A stretch of 12,185 bases of DNA from Phycisphaerae bacterium (GTDB taxonomy: Bacteria; Planctomycetota; Phycisphaerae; Sedimentisphaerales; Anaerohalosphaeraceae). Positions within the stretch are counted from its first letter, which is position 1, and each line of letters starts with the position of its first letter. The notes under the pieces were generated by a model. The model worked only from the letters and a program-made list of their open reading frames with translations. It ran no database searches and was not told the DNA's origin. The DNA is taken from the NCBI GenBank assembly GCA_021736615.1, contig JAIPFN010000170.1:1-12185 (forward strand), given 5' to 3'. A program made the translations under genes and the position numbers. This document shows positions 1 to 6,889 of the stretch, in pieces.

Positions 1-46
1 CCACACGAGCCTTAAATTCCTTACCAAAATGCCGTCTTTTTGCCAT
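1..46 (-). CDS. IS3-family transposase OrfA, N-terminal fragment (runs off window)
   Basis: Read on the minus strand from an ATG at 46, the frame gives MAKRRHFGKEFKARV before the window ends. This is the usual opening of IS3/IS911-type OrfA proteins, whose basic N-terminus leads into a helix-turn-helix that binds the element's terminal repeats. A purine-rich GGGG lies about 9-12 bases upstream of the ATG and can serve as ribosome binding site. Only 15 codons are visible, so the subgroup and the intactness of the element cannot be judged. The rest of OrfA and the DDE-bearing OrfB should lie to the left of the window. The family call rests on the N-terminal motif alone. Confidence 0.68.
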   Translation of the reverse strand, partial: MAKRRHFGKEFKARV

Positions 47-110
47 AACTCTAACCCCTACAAGAACTTAATGATGCTTTAATTATAGCACATCATACAA
101 CCTTATACCA
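47..110 (-). mobile_element. Probable terminal region of the IS3-family element, with -10 box
   Basis: This AT-rich stretch lies between the transposase start and the remnant gene to the right. On the minus strand it has a perfect TATAAT (plus positions 82-87) about 36 bases upstream of the ATG, but no good -35 at a spacing of 16-18. A left end carrying only a -10 is typical of IS3-family elements, where the -35 comes from the other end once the ends join in a circle. The outer edge is uncertain. A TG/CA terminus is possible at about 110, where the minus strand reads TGGTATAAGG, but no inverted partner is in the window to confirm it. Confidence 0.4.
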
Positions 111-137
111 TGGTTTGATTTCTGGGGAGTATTATAA

Positions 138-500
138 ATTACAAGACAGATTGAAAAATATCTGCATGTAAAAGTTCCCGGAGAGGCCGTAAATCTTTAT
201 TGTGCGATAGACGGCAACTTTTATAGTGATTATTATGCTGCATTGACACTTCCGACAGATCAGGCATGTAAGAAATTCTTGGAAAAACAATTAGGCGTGC
301 CATTCGACGAATTCAGAAAAAGCAAAATATTACCAAAGGAATTCATTAAAAAAGGCCCTGATTCCTGGTCCAAAAACCTTAAAGGGAATTGGGATTTAGA
401 ATCGTATAAGGATTTTTACATTTGCGAAGATACCGGCCATGGAGATCAAACCGTAGTGTATGTTCTGAAATACCACAGGATTTTCATCCATCATGAATAA
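138..500 (+). pseudogene. 5'-truncated gene for an unrecognised small protein
   Basis: An open frame runs from just after a TAA at 135-137 to a TAA at 498-500. The first usual start codon is a TTG at 243, yet the 35 codons before it look coding (KYLHVKVPGEAVNLYCAIDG), with balanced composition and no stop. The visible part is therefore probably the C-terminal ~120 residues of a longer protein whose beginning was lost, most simply through the adjacent IS insertion. The downstream part is rich in Lys, Asp and Phe, lacks a membrane segment and ends in YHRIFIHHE. The overall look recalls small planctomycete lipoproteins of unknown function, but I do not recognise the family. If expressed at all, the TTG at 243 would give 85 residues. 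Confidence 0.5.
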
Positions 501-561
501 GTCGGACACGTTTGCTGAAGCACACCCTACGGTTAATTGTGTTTGTTGGGGGTTTTATTCG

Positions 562-594
562 GGCAGCTTGCGCTGCCGCGCTTTTGTTGTTTTG
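562..594 (+). terminator. Possible Rho-independent terminator
   Basis: GGCAGC (562-567) and GCTGCC (572-577) form a 6-bp GC-rich stem with a TTGC loop. It is followed by GCGC and an imperfect T-rich tract. It would end transcription from the truncated gene at 138-500 and isolate the pseudopilin gene. The T tract is interrupted by G, so the call is moderate. The rest of 501-689 has no gene I can support. Confidence 0.45.
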
Positions 595-689
595 CGAATA
601 GCTGTTGCTTTTTGGGGGCTTTTGGTATACATTAGGGTTTGACTTACTTTAACTTGCGGGATTTTGTTATTTGGCGGGTGTTTATTATT

Positions 690-1415
690 ATGCATAGCAG
701 GAACACTACAGGATTTACTCTTATCGAGCTTTTGGTGGTTATCGCTATCATCGCACTTCTTCTTGCTATCCTGATGCCTTCGCTGCAGGCGGCAAAAAAA
801 CGGGGGCAGACGGTGGTTTGCCTTAACAATCTGAGGCAGATCGGGATGGCCGCGAATTTGTACGCCAATGACTATGAGGATCGGATTCCCCGCGGGGAAG
901 GTTCCAGCCGGAAACTGATCTGGTTTATGAAATTTCTGCCCTACGTCGGGCACGGTGAAAATGTCAGCGACTATAAGCAGGTCGATATTTACAAATGCAA
1001 GTCGTTTCCGAGGTCCGGGTCAGGTATCGGCGGTAAACCAAACTCTCGGCAGACGGTGTGCTATGTGGTCAACGCATGAGAGTTCAACAATTCCAGCGAT
1101 ATGACGGGACATCAGACAAACAATGCAACGAAACTAAGCAGCTTTCGGATGCGGGCGTCGACAATTTATCTCACCGACAACGAATCGGGCCAGTGGCGTC
1201 CGATAATAGAAGACGAATCAAGCCCTGACATCTCAAGATGCGATATTTTCATGCCGTCACACCTGCCGGACTCCGGCGATGAAACCGGGCATACATCCGG
1301 CAGGAGAATCTCCAAAGATCGGCACAATGACGGGTGCAATGTGCTTTTTCTGGACTGGCACGCAGAATCAATGAAAGCAGAAGATATAACGATCAGAAAT
1401 TTCCGCGACAACTAG
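690..1415 (+). pseudogene. Type II-type pseudopilin (H-X9-D motif), interrupted by in-frame TGA
   Basis: From ATG 690 the protein has a short leader ending GF and then TLIELLVVIAIIALLLAIL: the prepilin peptidase site lies between G8 and F9, with the conserved Glu at +5 (E13) and a hydrophobic N-terminal helix. The frame stops at a TGA (1077-1079, codon 130) but continues unchanged as EFNNSSDMTGHQ... to TAG 1413-1415. The C-terminal half carries H212, nine residues, then D222-W223 within DRHNDGCNVLFLDWHAE. This matches the planctomycete prepilin-associated H-X9-DG signature, with Trp in place of Gly. Both halves are therefore one gene of about 241 codons. The TGA most likely replaced a TGG (Trp). 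A TTG at 639 could lengthen the N-terminus, but the leader fits ATG 690. The second half has an ATG at 1101 without a visible ribosome binding site. Family members are exported pilin-like proteins that are usually very numerous in planctomycetes. Confidence 0.85.
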
Positions 1416-1422
1416 ACAGAGG

Positions 1423-1450
1423 TCTTGAAAATTGGCGATCTTGAAAATTG
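1423..1450 (+). repeat. Direct repeat, 12-bp unit, two copies
   Basis: TCTTGAAAATTG occurs at 1423-1434 and again at 1439-1450 (period 16), just after the pseudopilin stop. A third TCTTG follows at 1451-1455. It lies in the leader between the pseudopilin and the FtsQ-like gene. The function is unknown; slippage duplication is the simplest explanation. Confidence 0.7.
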
Positions 1451-1483
1451 TCTTGTTTTTGGTTGTTTTGGACGATATATTTT

Positions 1484-1530
1484 GGTGACAGGTGAAATGG
1501 TGACAGGTGACAAGTTCGAAAGTGACAGGT
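1484..1530 (+). repeat. GGTGACAGGTGA tandem repeat upstream of the ftsQ-like gene
   Basis: GGTGACAGGTGA is present at 1484-1495 and 1499-1510 (period 15), and a third partial copy GTGACAGGT lies at 1522-1530. Each copy contains AGGTGA or AGGT, which resembles a Shine-Dalgarno sequence. Within the array an ATG at 1497 opens a 12-codon frame (MVTGDKFESDRY) ending at TAG 1533-1535, eight bases before the TTG start of the next gene. This may be a dispersed repeat, a leader peptide or a ribosome-loading site; the sequence does not decide. Confidence 0.65.
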
Positions 1531-1543
1531 ATTAGGATTATCA

Positions 1544-2491
1544 TTGGCTAAGAAGAAAAAGAAAACGACATCCGGTTTGGCGTTCTGGGCGCCTAAGAAG
1601 AAAAAGACAAAAACCAAGGCTCAGGTCAGGGCGGCGAAGGAAGCGACCCGGACAAGGGTTCGTGTATTCTCGGCGATCTTCGGGGTTGTGTTGGCGGCGG
1701 CGGGTGTTTGTGTCGGTTTTTTCTACCTGGAAAAGTATGTCAAAAAGATTTCGCCGGTTGCGTTCAAAACAGGTCAACTGGAGTTTCCGCATGATAATGT
1801 TCCGGATTGGTTTAACGAGGAACTTGCCGGGCTGATGCGGGAGACGGCGGGCGGGAAAATATTCGAGCTTAATGAAAATTCGGCTGAGGCGGTCGGCAGG
1901 AAACTTTCGGAACTGGAGTGGTTCGATGATCTTAAAGTGCAAACGACAAAAGATTCGCTGCGGGTTACGGCGAAATACCGCACGCCGGTGGCGACGATAA
2001 AGATCGGCAGCAAAAAATACTGTATCGCGGTAAAAGAGGAAACATCCGGTCAGAAAATGTCACTGGTTATTATGCAGCATCTGAATATCGCCAAACTTGC
2101 TATAGTCGAGATCACCGGGTCGACGATCAGGAGCACCGAGGACATAAGCGTGCAGGAAGATGTTAAGGCGGCGGTTAAACTGATCGGAGGTCTGTCTGCG
2201 ATGGACCGGAAGATTAAGCCGGCTCCGCCGCTGCTGGAAGAGATCGCGAGAATTGACGTTAGCAATTTTGACGGCAGACAACCCGGATCAAAGTCAAAAC
2301 CGCATATCATCTTCTACATAAAAGACGGCACGCCGATATACTGGGGTAATGCGATTGGTAAAACGACAGGAAAGATCGAAGCGAAGGATGAGGATAAACT
2401 GGCTTCGCTGTACCACGAGTATATCAAGGACGGGAGAAACAGCCTGACAGGCAGAAACCTAAGCTTCATCGATCTGCGAAATCCGAGGTAA
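1544..2491 (+). CDS. ftsQ: FtsQ/DivIB-like membrane-anchored cell-division protein
   Basis: The 315-residue protein begins at TTG 1544, with a weak AGG seven bases upstream; no better start fits. Residues 2-40 are very basic, with two lysine clusters (KKKKK at 3-7, KKKK at 18-21). One membrane helix follows (about 41-62, VFSAIFGVVLAAAGVCVGFF), then a soluble part presumably outside the membrane. Residues ~80-150 look like the POTRA plus beta region of FtsQ: L-S-E-L-E-W-F-D-D-L-K-V, a short strand, then RVTAKYRTPVATIKIGSKKY, the position of the family's ER.PVA motif. The C-terminus, GTPIYWGN...FIDLRNPR, matches the FtsQ ending (DLR at 310-312). In the family FtsQ links the FtsL/FtsB complex to septal wall synthesis. 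No mur, ftsA or ftsZ gene is next to it, so it stands outside a dcw cluster here. The assignment comes from overall layout and motifs and is moderately sure. Confidence 0.6.
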   Translation: MAKKKKKTTSGLAFWAPKKKKTKTKAQVRAAKEATRTRVRVFSAIFGVVLAAAGVCVGFFYLEKYVKKISPVAFKTGQLEFPHDNVPDWFNEELAGLMRETAGGKIFELNENSAEAVGRKLSELEWFDDLKVQTTKDSLRVTAKYRTPVATIKIGSKKYCIAVKEETSGQKMSLVIMQHLNIAKLAIVEITGSTIRSTEDISVQEDVKAAVKLIGGLSAMDRKIKPAPPLLEEIARIDVSNFDGRQPGSKSKPHIIFYIKDGTPIYWGNAIGKTTGKIEAKDEDKLASLYHEYIKDGRNSLTGRNLSFIDLRNPR

Positions 2492-2911
2492 GGGGCGACA
2501 CTGTAGTCCATAATATTACAAGATAGACAAGAACCCAATCGACCACTCCGTTGCAGCTATTCATTAAAAAACTGGATGTTTTCTGGACGATTTGCGTTAT
2601 TTGTGGGCATAAAAAAAGGCTTCTTGAAAATGTCAGAAATAAAGCATTGTTACTGGAGAACAGGAATCCTACGGATTGTAGGTGGTATGGGTATACCTAC
2701 CTGAGATAAAAGCATGCTTATTTGACTGTGGGACAAGCTCTGATCAGATTTGAACAAAGCTTGATATGGTTCATACTCCTACCATCCTGCTGGAACAACG
2801 GAGGCTGCCTATATTTCAAAAAAAGGGGAAATAGGCAGTAGTTCAGCAGGCAAGCACGTTAAGGGCTTGTAAGTGAAATAGGAGCAATCAGGAGAAGAGC
2901 AAACGAAACTA
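2492..2911. other. Gene-free stretch between ftsQ-like gene and dinB remnant
   Basis: No open frame longer than about 25 codons looks coding on either strand. The left half (2492-2665) shows nothing I can name. The right half is unusually rich in inverted repeats: CCTAC/GTAGG at 2668-2682, an overlapping GTAGGT/ACCTAC at 2678-2700, a perfect AAGCATGCTT palindrome at 2710-2719, and the hairpin chain listed separately at 2734-2869. I see no terminator directly after the ftsQ-like gene. Confidence 0.6.
2734..2869 (+). ncRNA. Candidate structured RNA: chain of adjoining hairpins
   Basis: Four stem-loops follow one another with almost no gap. CAAGCT 2734-2739 pairs with AGCTTG 2758-2763. ATGGT 2766-2770 pairs with ACCAT 2781-2785. 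CCTGCTGGAAC 2786-2796 pairs with GTTCAGCAGG 2841-2850 (one bulged base) and encloses CTGCCTATATTTC 2805-2817 / GAAATAGGCAG 2828-2838 (two-base bulge). CAAGC 2851-2855 pairs with GCTTG 2865-2869. Such packing suggests a folded RNA or a single-strand DNA structure such as a transposon end. It matches no RNA class that I recognise, and no promoter is evident for either strand. The strand is arbitrary because the pairing is symmetric. Confidence 0.35.
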
Positions 2912-2941
2912 TTGATATATCTCTGTTCAAGCAGTTATAAT
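2912..2941 (+). promoter_or_regulatory. Sigma-70-type promoter upstream of dinB remnant
   Basis: TTGATA (2912-2917) and a perfect TATAAT (2936-2941) are separated by 18 bases. Transcription would start near 2948, a few bases before the ATG at 2955. The spacer holds CTG-N6-CAG at 2923-2934, which is not the CTG-N10-CAG of enterobacterial LexA boxes, so SOS control cannot be claimed. Confidence 0.6.
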
Positions 2942-2954
2942 ATGGCTGACTAAT

Positions 2955-3117
2955 ATGAAAAAGCTATAACAAATAATTCATGTTGACATGGATGCTTTTT
3001 ATGCATCAGTCGAACAACTCGACAATCCTGAACTTAAAGGGAAGGCTGTCATTGTAGGCGGCAATCCCAAGGGAAGAGGAGTTGTTAGTGCAGCTTCGTA
3101 TGAGGCTCGTAAATTTT
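2955..3117 (+). pseudogene. dinB: DNA polymerase IV (DinB), N-terminal remnant
   Basis: The frame reads ATG AAA AAG CTA TAA and then [48 protein letters not shown] (shown here in continuous sense from 2976 to 3116). This is the classic start of Y-family polymerase DinB, with the catalytic Asp of VDMDAF, the steric-gate region FYASVE and the [15 protein letters not shown] motif that binds the incoming nucleotide. A TAA at codon 5 (2967-2969) interrupts the N-terminus; an internal ATG at 2988 could still start but would lose the first catalytic Asp. After KF the similarity fades: skipping one T near 3117 would give G-F-H-C-S-F-P, faintly like the expected GVHSAMP, but no more. About 300 residues are missing (palm remainder, fingers, thumb, little finger), and no other dinB piece is in the window. 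The break lies at the 3' end of the opposite-strand propeller gene, so a deletion or insertion joined the two. Confidence 0.88.
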
Positions 3118-3122
3118 GGTTT

Positions 3123-4391
3123 TCATTGTTCGTTTCCTATACAAAAAAGATGGTGACTTGTTCTAAACAGGAGGCGATCAGAAATTGCAATAGGTGATGC
3201 AATAATTGGATCTTTCATATCTATCTCTGAAATTATTTCGAATTTATCTTTTAACTTTATGACAAAAATTATTCCATCCTCGCGTGCGGCATAAAGATGC
3301 CCACCTGCAATTAAAGGTGAAGAGTAAAAATTACCTTTACCTTTCGGGAAAACACCGCTCCAGATGTCTTTTCCTGTTAAAGGATCAATGCAATTGATTT
3401 TGCCGCGGTCATCAATTAAATAAACCCGTCCCTTGTATTCTGCTGGCGTTGGTATAAATGGGCCTATGTCCTCACGATTCCATAAACGGTGGGTTTCTGT
3501 TACATCTCCGATTCCACCCAGTTTGATTCCGTGGAGACGCGGCTGCTTGCGATCAGCACGACCGCAAGGAACGACTGCAATTTTCGCGGAGATAACAGGC
3601 GATGCCACAGATGGCCAGTTTCTTCTGGCTTTAGGATTAAAATTGCCGCAAGACCAGAGAGTTTTGCCATCAGCTGCATCATGAGCTGTAAGATGCTGGC
3701 CTCCCCATATCATCAGAGCCTCAATTCCTTTATGTAAAAAAACGATGGGAGTTGAGTATCCCTGACTGCCTTCATTTGGTGTTTTATAGTTGCGAGGGAC
3801 CTTCCAAGCCAGTTTACCAGTAGTCTTGTCAAAAGCAGCTAACCAAGATTCTCCATCGTGCATTTCGGCTATCACAACATACTTTTTTGTTAAGACAGGA
3901 GATGTTCCGAAATCCCAATAACGATTGTCTTTACCGTATCGTTCGAACAAGTTGGTCTTCCAGCGAATAGATCCATCAAACTCAAGGGCTGCAAAGTTAC
4001 CGCTTTTGAAAAAGACGAAAACAGCAGATCCATCGGTTATCGCTGAGGAATTGCAGCCTGACCCGTTTTTATGTTTGCCTGCAGCTTCAGATCCCAGTTG
4101 TTTTTGCCATATTTGATTACCTAACCAGTCAAAGGCAAGCACAGTATCTAAGTCATTTGTACCTGTAGTCAGGTAGATTTTTTTACCCCAAACAATAGGA
4201 GTAGAGAATCCCTTGCCTGGGATATCAATTTTCCATAGCACCTTCTCTGGATCCCAGTTAACAGGATAATTTCCCGAAGATATACTTCCATTATTGTCAG
4301 GTCCACGCCAACTAGGCCAATTAATTTCAGCCATGGCAGGCTGGGCTGTTATAATAAGAAAGAATGCCATGTATTTTGTAAGTGTTTTCAT
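3123..4391 (-). CDS. Exported PQQ-like beta-propeller repeat protein
   Basis: Start ATG 4391 gives 422 residues with a clear signal peptide, [21 protein letters not shown], cut before EINWPSWRG. An in-frame ATG at 4406 would add MDLIT, but a GGA about ten bases upstream and the signal-peptide shape favour 4391. [12 protein letters not shown] is the typical opening of planctomycete PQQ-like propellers. Blade-type repeats follow, such as [42 protein letters not shown] and [15 protein letters not shown], ending in the usual LFCIGNEQ. The fold is an eight-bladed-type propeller acting outside the cytoplasm. Quinone binding or dehydrogenase activity cannot be claimed, because many family members are only binding or scaffold proteins. 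It lies 102-117 bases after the Asp-box lipoprotein gene on the same strand and may share its transcript. Its TGA stop falls right beside the broken end of dinB. Confidence 0.85.
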   Translation of the reverse strand: MKTLTKYMAFFLIITAQPAMAEINWPSWRGPDNNGSISSGNYPVNWDPEKVLWKIDIPGKGFSTPIVWGKKIYLTTGTNDLDTVLAFDWLGNQIWQKQLGSEAAGKHKNGSGCNSSAITDGSAVFVFFKSGNFAALEFDGSIRWKTNLFERYGKDNRYWDFGTSPVLTKKYVVIAEMHDGESWLAAFDKTTGKLAWKVPRNYKTPNEGSQGYSTPIVFLHKGIEALMIWGGQHLTAHDAADGKTLWSCGNFNPKARRNWPSVASPVISAKIAVVPCGRADRKQPRLHGIKLGGIGDVTETHRLWNREDIGPFIPTPAEYKGRVYLIDDRGKINCIDPLTGKDIWSGVFPKGKGNFYSSPLIAGGHLYAAREDGIIFVIKLKDKFEIISEIDMKDPIIASPIAISDRLLFRTSHHLFCIGNEQ

Positions 4392-4508
4392 AGTAATCAA
4401 ATCCATCCAGGGTTTTGGGTTTCATGGGTAAATTGTCGTTCTCAAAATACGAACATTTGAATTTAGTGCATTATGGCTGACAAAACAAACAACCAAAACT
4501 GAATCGAA
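4392..4508 (-). other. Spacer between the two propeller genes
   Basis: The spacer separates two genes on the same strand. It is AT-rich, with a weak GTTC/GAAC inverted pair around 4436-4454, but no strong terminator or promoter that I can support. Co-transcription of the two genes is possible. Confidence 0.35.
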
Positions 4509-6818
4509 TCACAATGATTTATTCAGCTTGTACTTCAGTATGCTCTTTACGTCCAGGATAAAAACTCCTCTGCCATGTGTTCCGATAACCAATTCGTGTT
4601 GGCGCGGATGAACCACCAAGTCATGGACGGGCGTCGTGGGCAGATTGCTGCAGAGAGACTCCCAACTTCGGCCTTGATCCAGCGAGACATATATTCCCAG
4701 GTCGGTCCCAACATAAAGTATATCCCTGTCACGAGGGTCTTCGTCGATTACATTTATCGATTCGTGGGGCAAGTTTGATCCTATAGATTTCCACGTCCGC
4801 CCGAAGTCTGTTGACATGTACAGATACTTTTCAAAATCGTCCTGACGGTATCCAGTAAACGACGCATAAACAGTCCCCTCTTCATGCATCGATGCCCTGA
4901 GACGACTGACCCATTTGGCTGGCAGATGTTCGTTTATCCTGGCCCATGTCATACCATCATTCTGTGTAACATGAATATTGCCGTCGTCGGTTCCAACATA
5001 TAGCAATCCATGTTTTAATCTGGATTCGGAAATTGTTGTGATCGTTCCATACGGGACATTGCCATGCCTTTGCTCATTGGATTGGCCGGACAGATCGCCA
5101 CTTATAGTTGTCCATGTATTGCCCCTGTCGGTCGACTTGAACAGTTTGTTTGCGCCGCAATACAACGTGGACGAATCATAATGTGAAATTAAAAAAGGTG
5201 TCATCCAGTTGAATCGAAGCTTAGGCTCATCTTGAGACGATTCGGGACGAATGGATTTTGTATCTCCGGTTCTCATGTTCTTTCTTCGCAAGCCACCAAA
5301 CTGGTGCTCATAATATATCGTATCACTGTCGTTCGGATCGACCCATGTAAAATAGCTGTCGCCTCCTCCCCATGGATCGAGATAAACATGCTTCCATGGC
5401 TCTAATGCCTGATCAGTCAGTGTAAAATCGCTCGGTCCATACATGGCTGCGTTATCCTGCGTACCGATATAAATATTGTAAGGATCCGCCATGTCGACAC
5501 TGACAGCATAAACTTCCGTGATTGGGAAGTTGTTTACGCGAAGCCACGTACTGCCTCTGTCATATGATGTATACAACCCACCGTCGATCCCGTTCAAGAG
5601 CCGGTCAGGGTTCAGCGGATCAATCCACATATCATGATGGTCCAGGTGAATGGTCCTGGAGCCGTGAGGCCGCAAGTTTATAACCTTACCCTGGTTCCTC
5701 TTGTAACTCTTGCCCCCGTCGGTAGATGTCAGCAGATAGTTTCCGAGAACATAAAGCTGTTCTGGATTATCCGGTGAGACCCGAATCAGACAAAAATCAT
5801 ATCCTATGGCAGTAGGTAAATCACCCTTGTTTACTTTCCTCCATGAAGCCCCCTTGTCATCAGAACGATAAACCTCGCCTCCTATCGCCCTTTTACCGTC
5901 CTGCCGTTGTGACTGGTTGTCCAGCAATGCATAGACGATATTCGGATTTGACGGGGCTATCGCGATTCCGAATCTGCCCACTTTCTCGCCGGTCGGCAGG
6001 CCGTTTGTTAGCTGCTTCCAGCTTTGGCCTGCATCGGTACTCTTATATATCCCGCTTCCGGTTCCACAGACAACATTATTCCATACCTTGCGATCACGCT
6101 GCCACATCACCGCATACAAAGTTTTCCTATCCTTCGGGTCCATGATAACTTCGACGCAGCCGACTTTTTCTGAAACATATAGAACCTTCTTCCATGTCCT
6201 TCCGCCATTTGTTGTCTTAAACAACCCACGTTGTTCGTTGTGCGTATAATTATGTCCGATGGCTGCGACGTATACCACATCCGGATTGACGGGATCGATA
6301 AGTACTCTTGCGATATGAAACGTATCAGCAAGCCCCATATTGCTCCAGGACTCACCTGCGTCGGTCGATTTAAAAACTCCCGTACCTGCGTAAGAACTTC
6401 GAGCCATAAGTACCTCGCCTGTGCCGACCCATACGATATCCGGATCGGAAGGAGCTACTGCCACCGAGCCGATTGCAAAAGTCGATTCATTATCAAAGAT
6501 CGGTTTCCACGTAGTCCCGTTATTCTCGGTCTTCCACAAGTTGCCAGAACCAGCGCCCACGTATATCGTCGATGTATATCCGGCGGGACATGCGATACTT
6601 TCGATCCTGCCGCCGCAATACGCAGGGCCCAGCGAACGCCACTTGAGATTCCTGAATCGCGATTCTTTTTTGAGCCTGAGATGATACTCCCAGGATGGAC
6701 CTTGGACCTCTACGATTTCCGCCGTGTTTGACGGGTTTACAATCTCGCAACCCGATATAAAACAAATACAGCAGGCAAGCACGAGGAGAATTATTTTACG
6801 AAACATCTGTGTTTTCAT
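4509..6818 (-). CDS. Asp-box (BNR/sortilin-like) beta-propeller lipoprotein
   Basis: The protein has 769 residues. The N-terminus, MKTQMFRKIILLVLACCICFISGC, is a lipoprotein signal with lipobox ISGC (Cys24), so the protein is probably lipid-anchored outside the cytoplasm. The body holds about eleven Asp boxes of the S-x-D-x-G-x-x-W kind: TENNGTTW, STDAGESW, TTNGGRTW, STDAGQSW, SDDKGASW, STDGGKSY, SYDRGSTW, STDRGNTW, TQNDGMTW, STDFGRTW and SLDQGRSW. Between them lie DP..P..VYVG-type strands, as in double seven-bladed propellers of the VPS10/xyloglucanase group. The N-terminal FRNLKWRSLGPAYCGGRIESIA motif is the common start of the large bacterial glycosyl-hydrolase-like/WD40 subgroup. Many members are annotated as glycosidases, but catalytic acids cannot be assigned here, so the role is best given as carbohydrate or protein binding or degradation at the envelope. 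It ends after the second propeller with THGRGVFILDV and a short basic tail, lacking the C-terminal domain often present in ~1000-residue relatives. Confidence 0.85.
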   Translation of the reverse strand: MKTQMFRKIILLVLACCICFISGCEIVNPSNTAEIVEVQGPSWEYHLRLKKESRFRNLKWRSLGPAYCGGRIESIACPAGYTSTIYVGAGSGNLWKTENNGTTWKPIFDNESTFAIGSVAVAPSDPDIVWVGTGEVLMARSSYAGTGVFKSTDAGESWSNMGLADTFHIARVLIDPVNPDVVYVAAIGHNYTHNEQRGLFKTTNGGRTWKKVLYVSEKVGCVEVIMDPKDRKTLYAVMWQRDRKVWNNVVCGTGSGIYKSTDAGQSWKQLTNGLPTGEKVGRFGIAIAPSNPNIVYALLDNQSQRQDGKRAIGGEVYRSDDKGASWRKVNKGDLPTAIGYDFCLIRVSPDNPEQLYVLGNYLLTSTDGGKSYKRNQGKVINLRPHGSRTIHLDHHDMWIDPLNPDRLLNGIDGGLYTSYDRGSTWLRVNNFPITEVYAVSVDMADPYNIYIGTQDNAAMYGPSDFTLTDQALEPWKHVYLDPWGGGDSYFTWVDPNDSDTIYYEHQFGGLRRKNMRTGDTKSIRPESSQDEPKLRFNWMTPFLISHYDSSTLYCGANKLFKSTDRGNTWTTISGDLSGQSNEQRHGNVPYGTITTISESRLKHGLLYVGTDDGNIHVTQNDGMTWARINEHLPAKWVSRLRASMHEEGTVYASFTGYRQDDFEKYLYMSTDFGRTWKSIGSNLPHESINVIDEDPRDRDILYVGTDLGIYVSLDQGRSWESLCSNLPTTPVHDLVVHPRQHELVIGTHGRGVFILDVKSILKYKLNKSL

Positions 6819-6860
6819 TGGTTATTGTCCCATTATCATAATTAAATATCAAAGTTGAGC

Positions 6861-6889
6861 ATTATAGCAGAGATGGTCTAAAAGGTCGA
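6861..6889 (-). promoter_or_regulatory. Sigma-70-type promoter for the Asp-box lipoprotein gene
   Basis: On the minus strand TCGACC (plus 6884-6889) and a perfect TATAAT (plus 6861-6866) are spaced by 17 bases, about 43 bases upstream of the ATG at 6818. This is a good housekeeping-type promoter. Confidence 0.6.

Noticed and set aside
1077..1079. TGA recoded as Trp or selenocysteine in the pseudopilin
   Set aside because: Both propeller genes use TGA as a genuine stop, all other Trp codons seen are TGG, and no selenocysteine insertion hairpin is evident after the codon. A nonsense change is simpler.
2571..2911. Group II intron, retron or IscB-type RNA locus
   Set aside because: No reverse transcriptase or nuclease frame is present, there is no domain V-like hairpin and no conserved intron 5' end. 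The structure stays unassigned.
2921..2936. LexA/SOS box in the dinB promoter
   Set aside because: CTG-N6-CAG has the wrong spacing for the enterobacterial box, and the LexA site of this lineage is unknown to me.
6231..6731. Long plus-strand frame inside the Asp-box gene
   Set aside because: It is antisense to a clearly coding gene with eleven family motifs, and the frame is a shadow of its codon bias.
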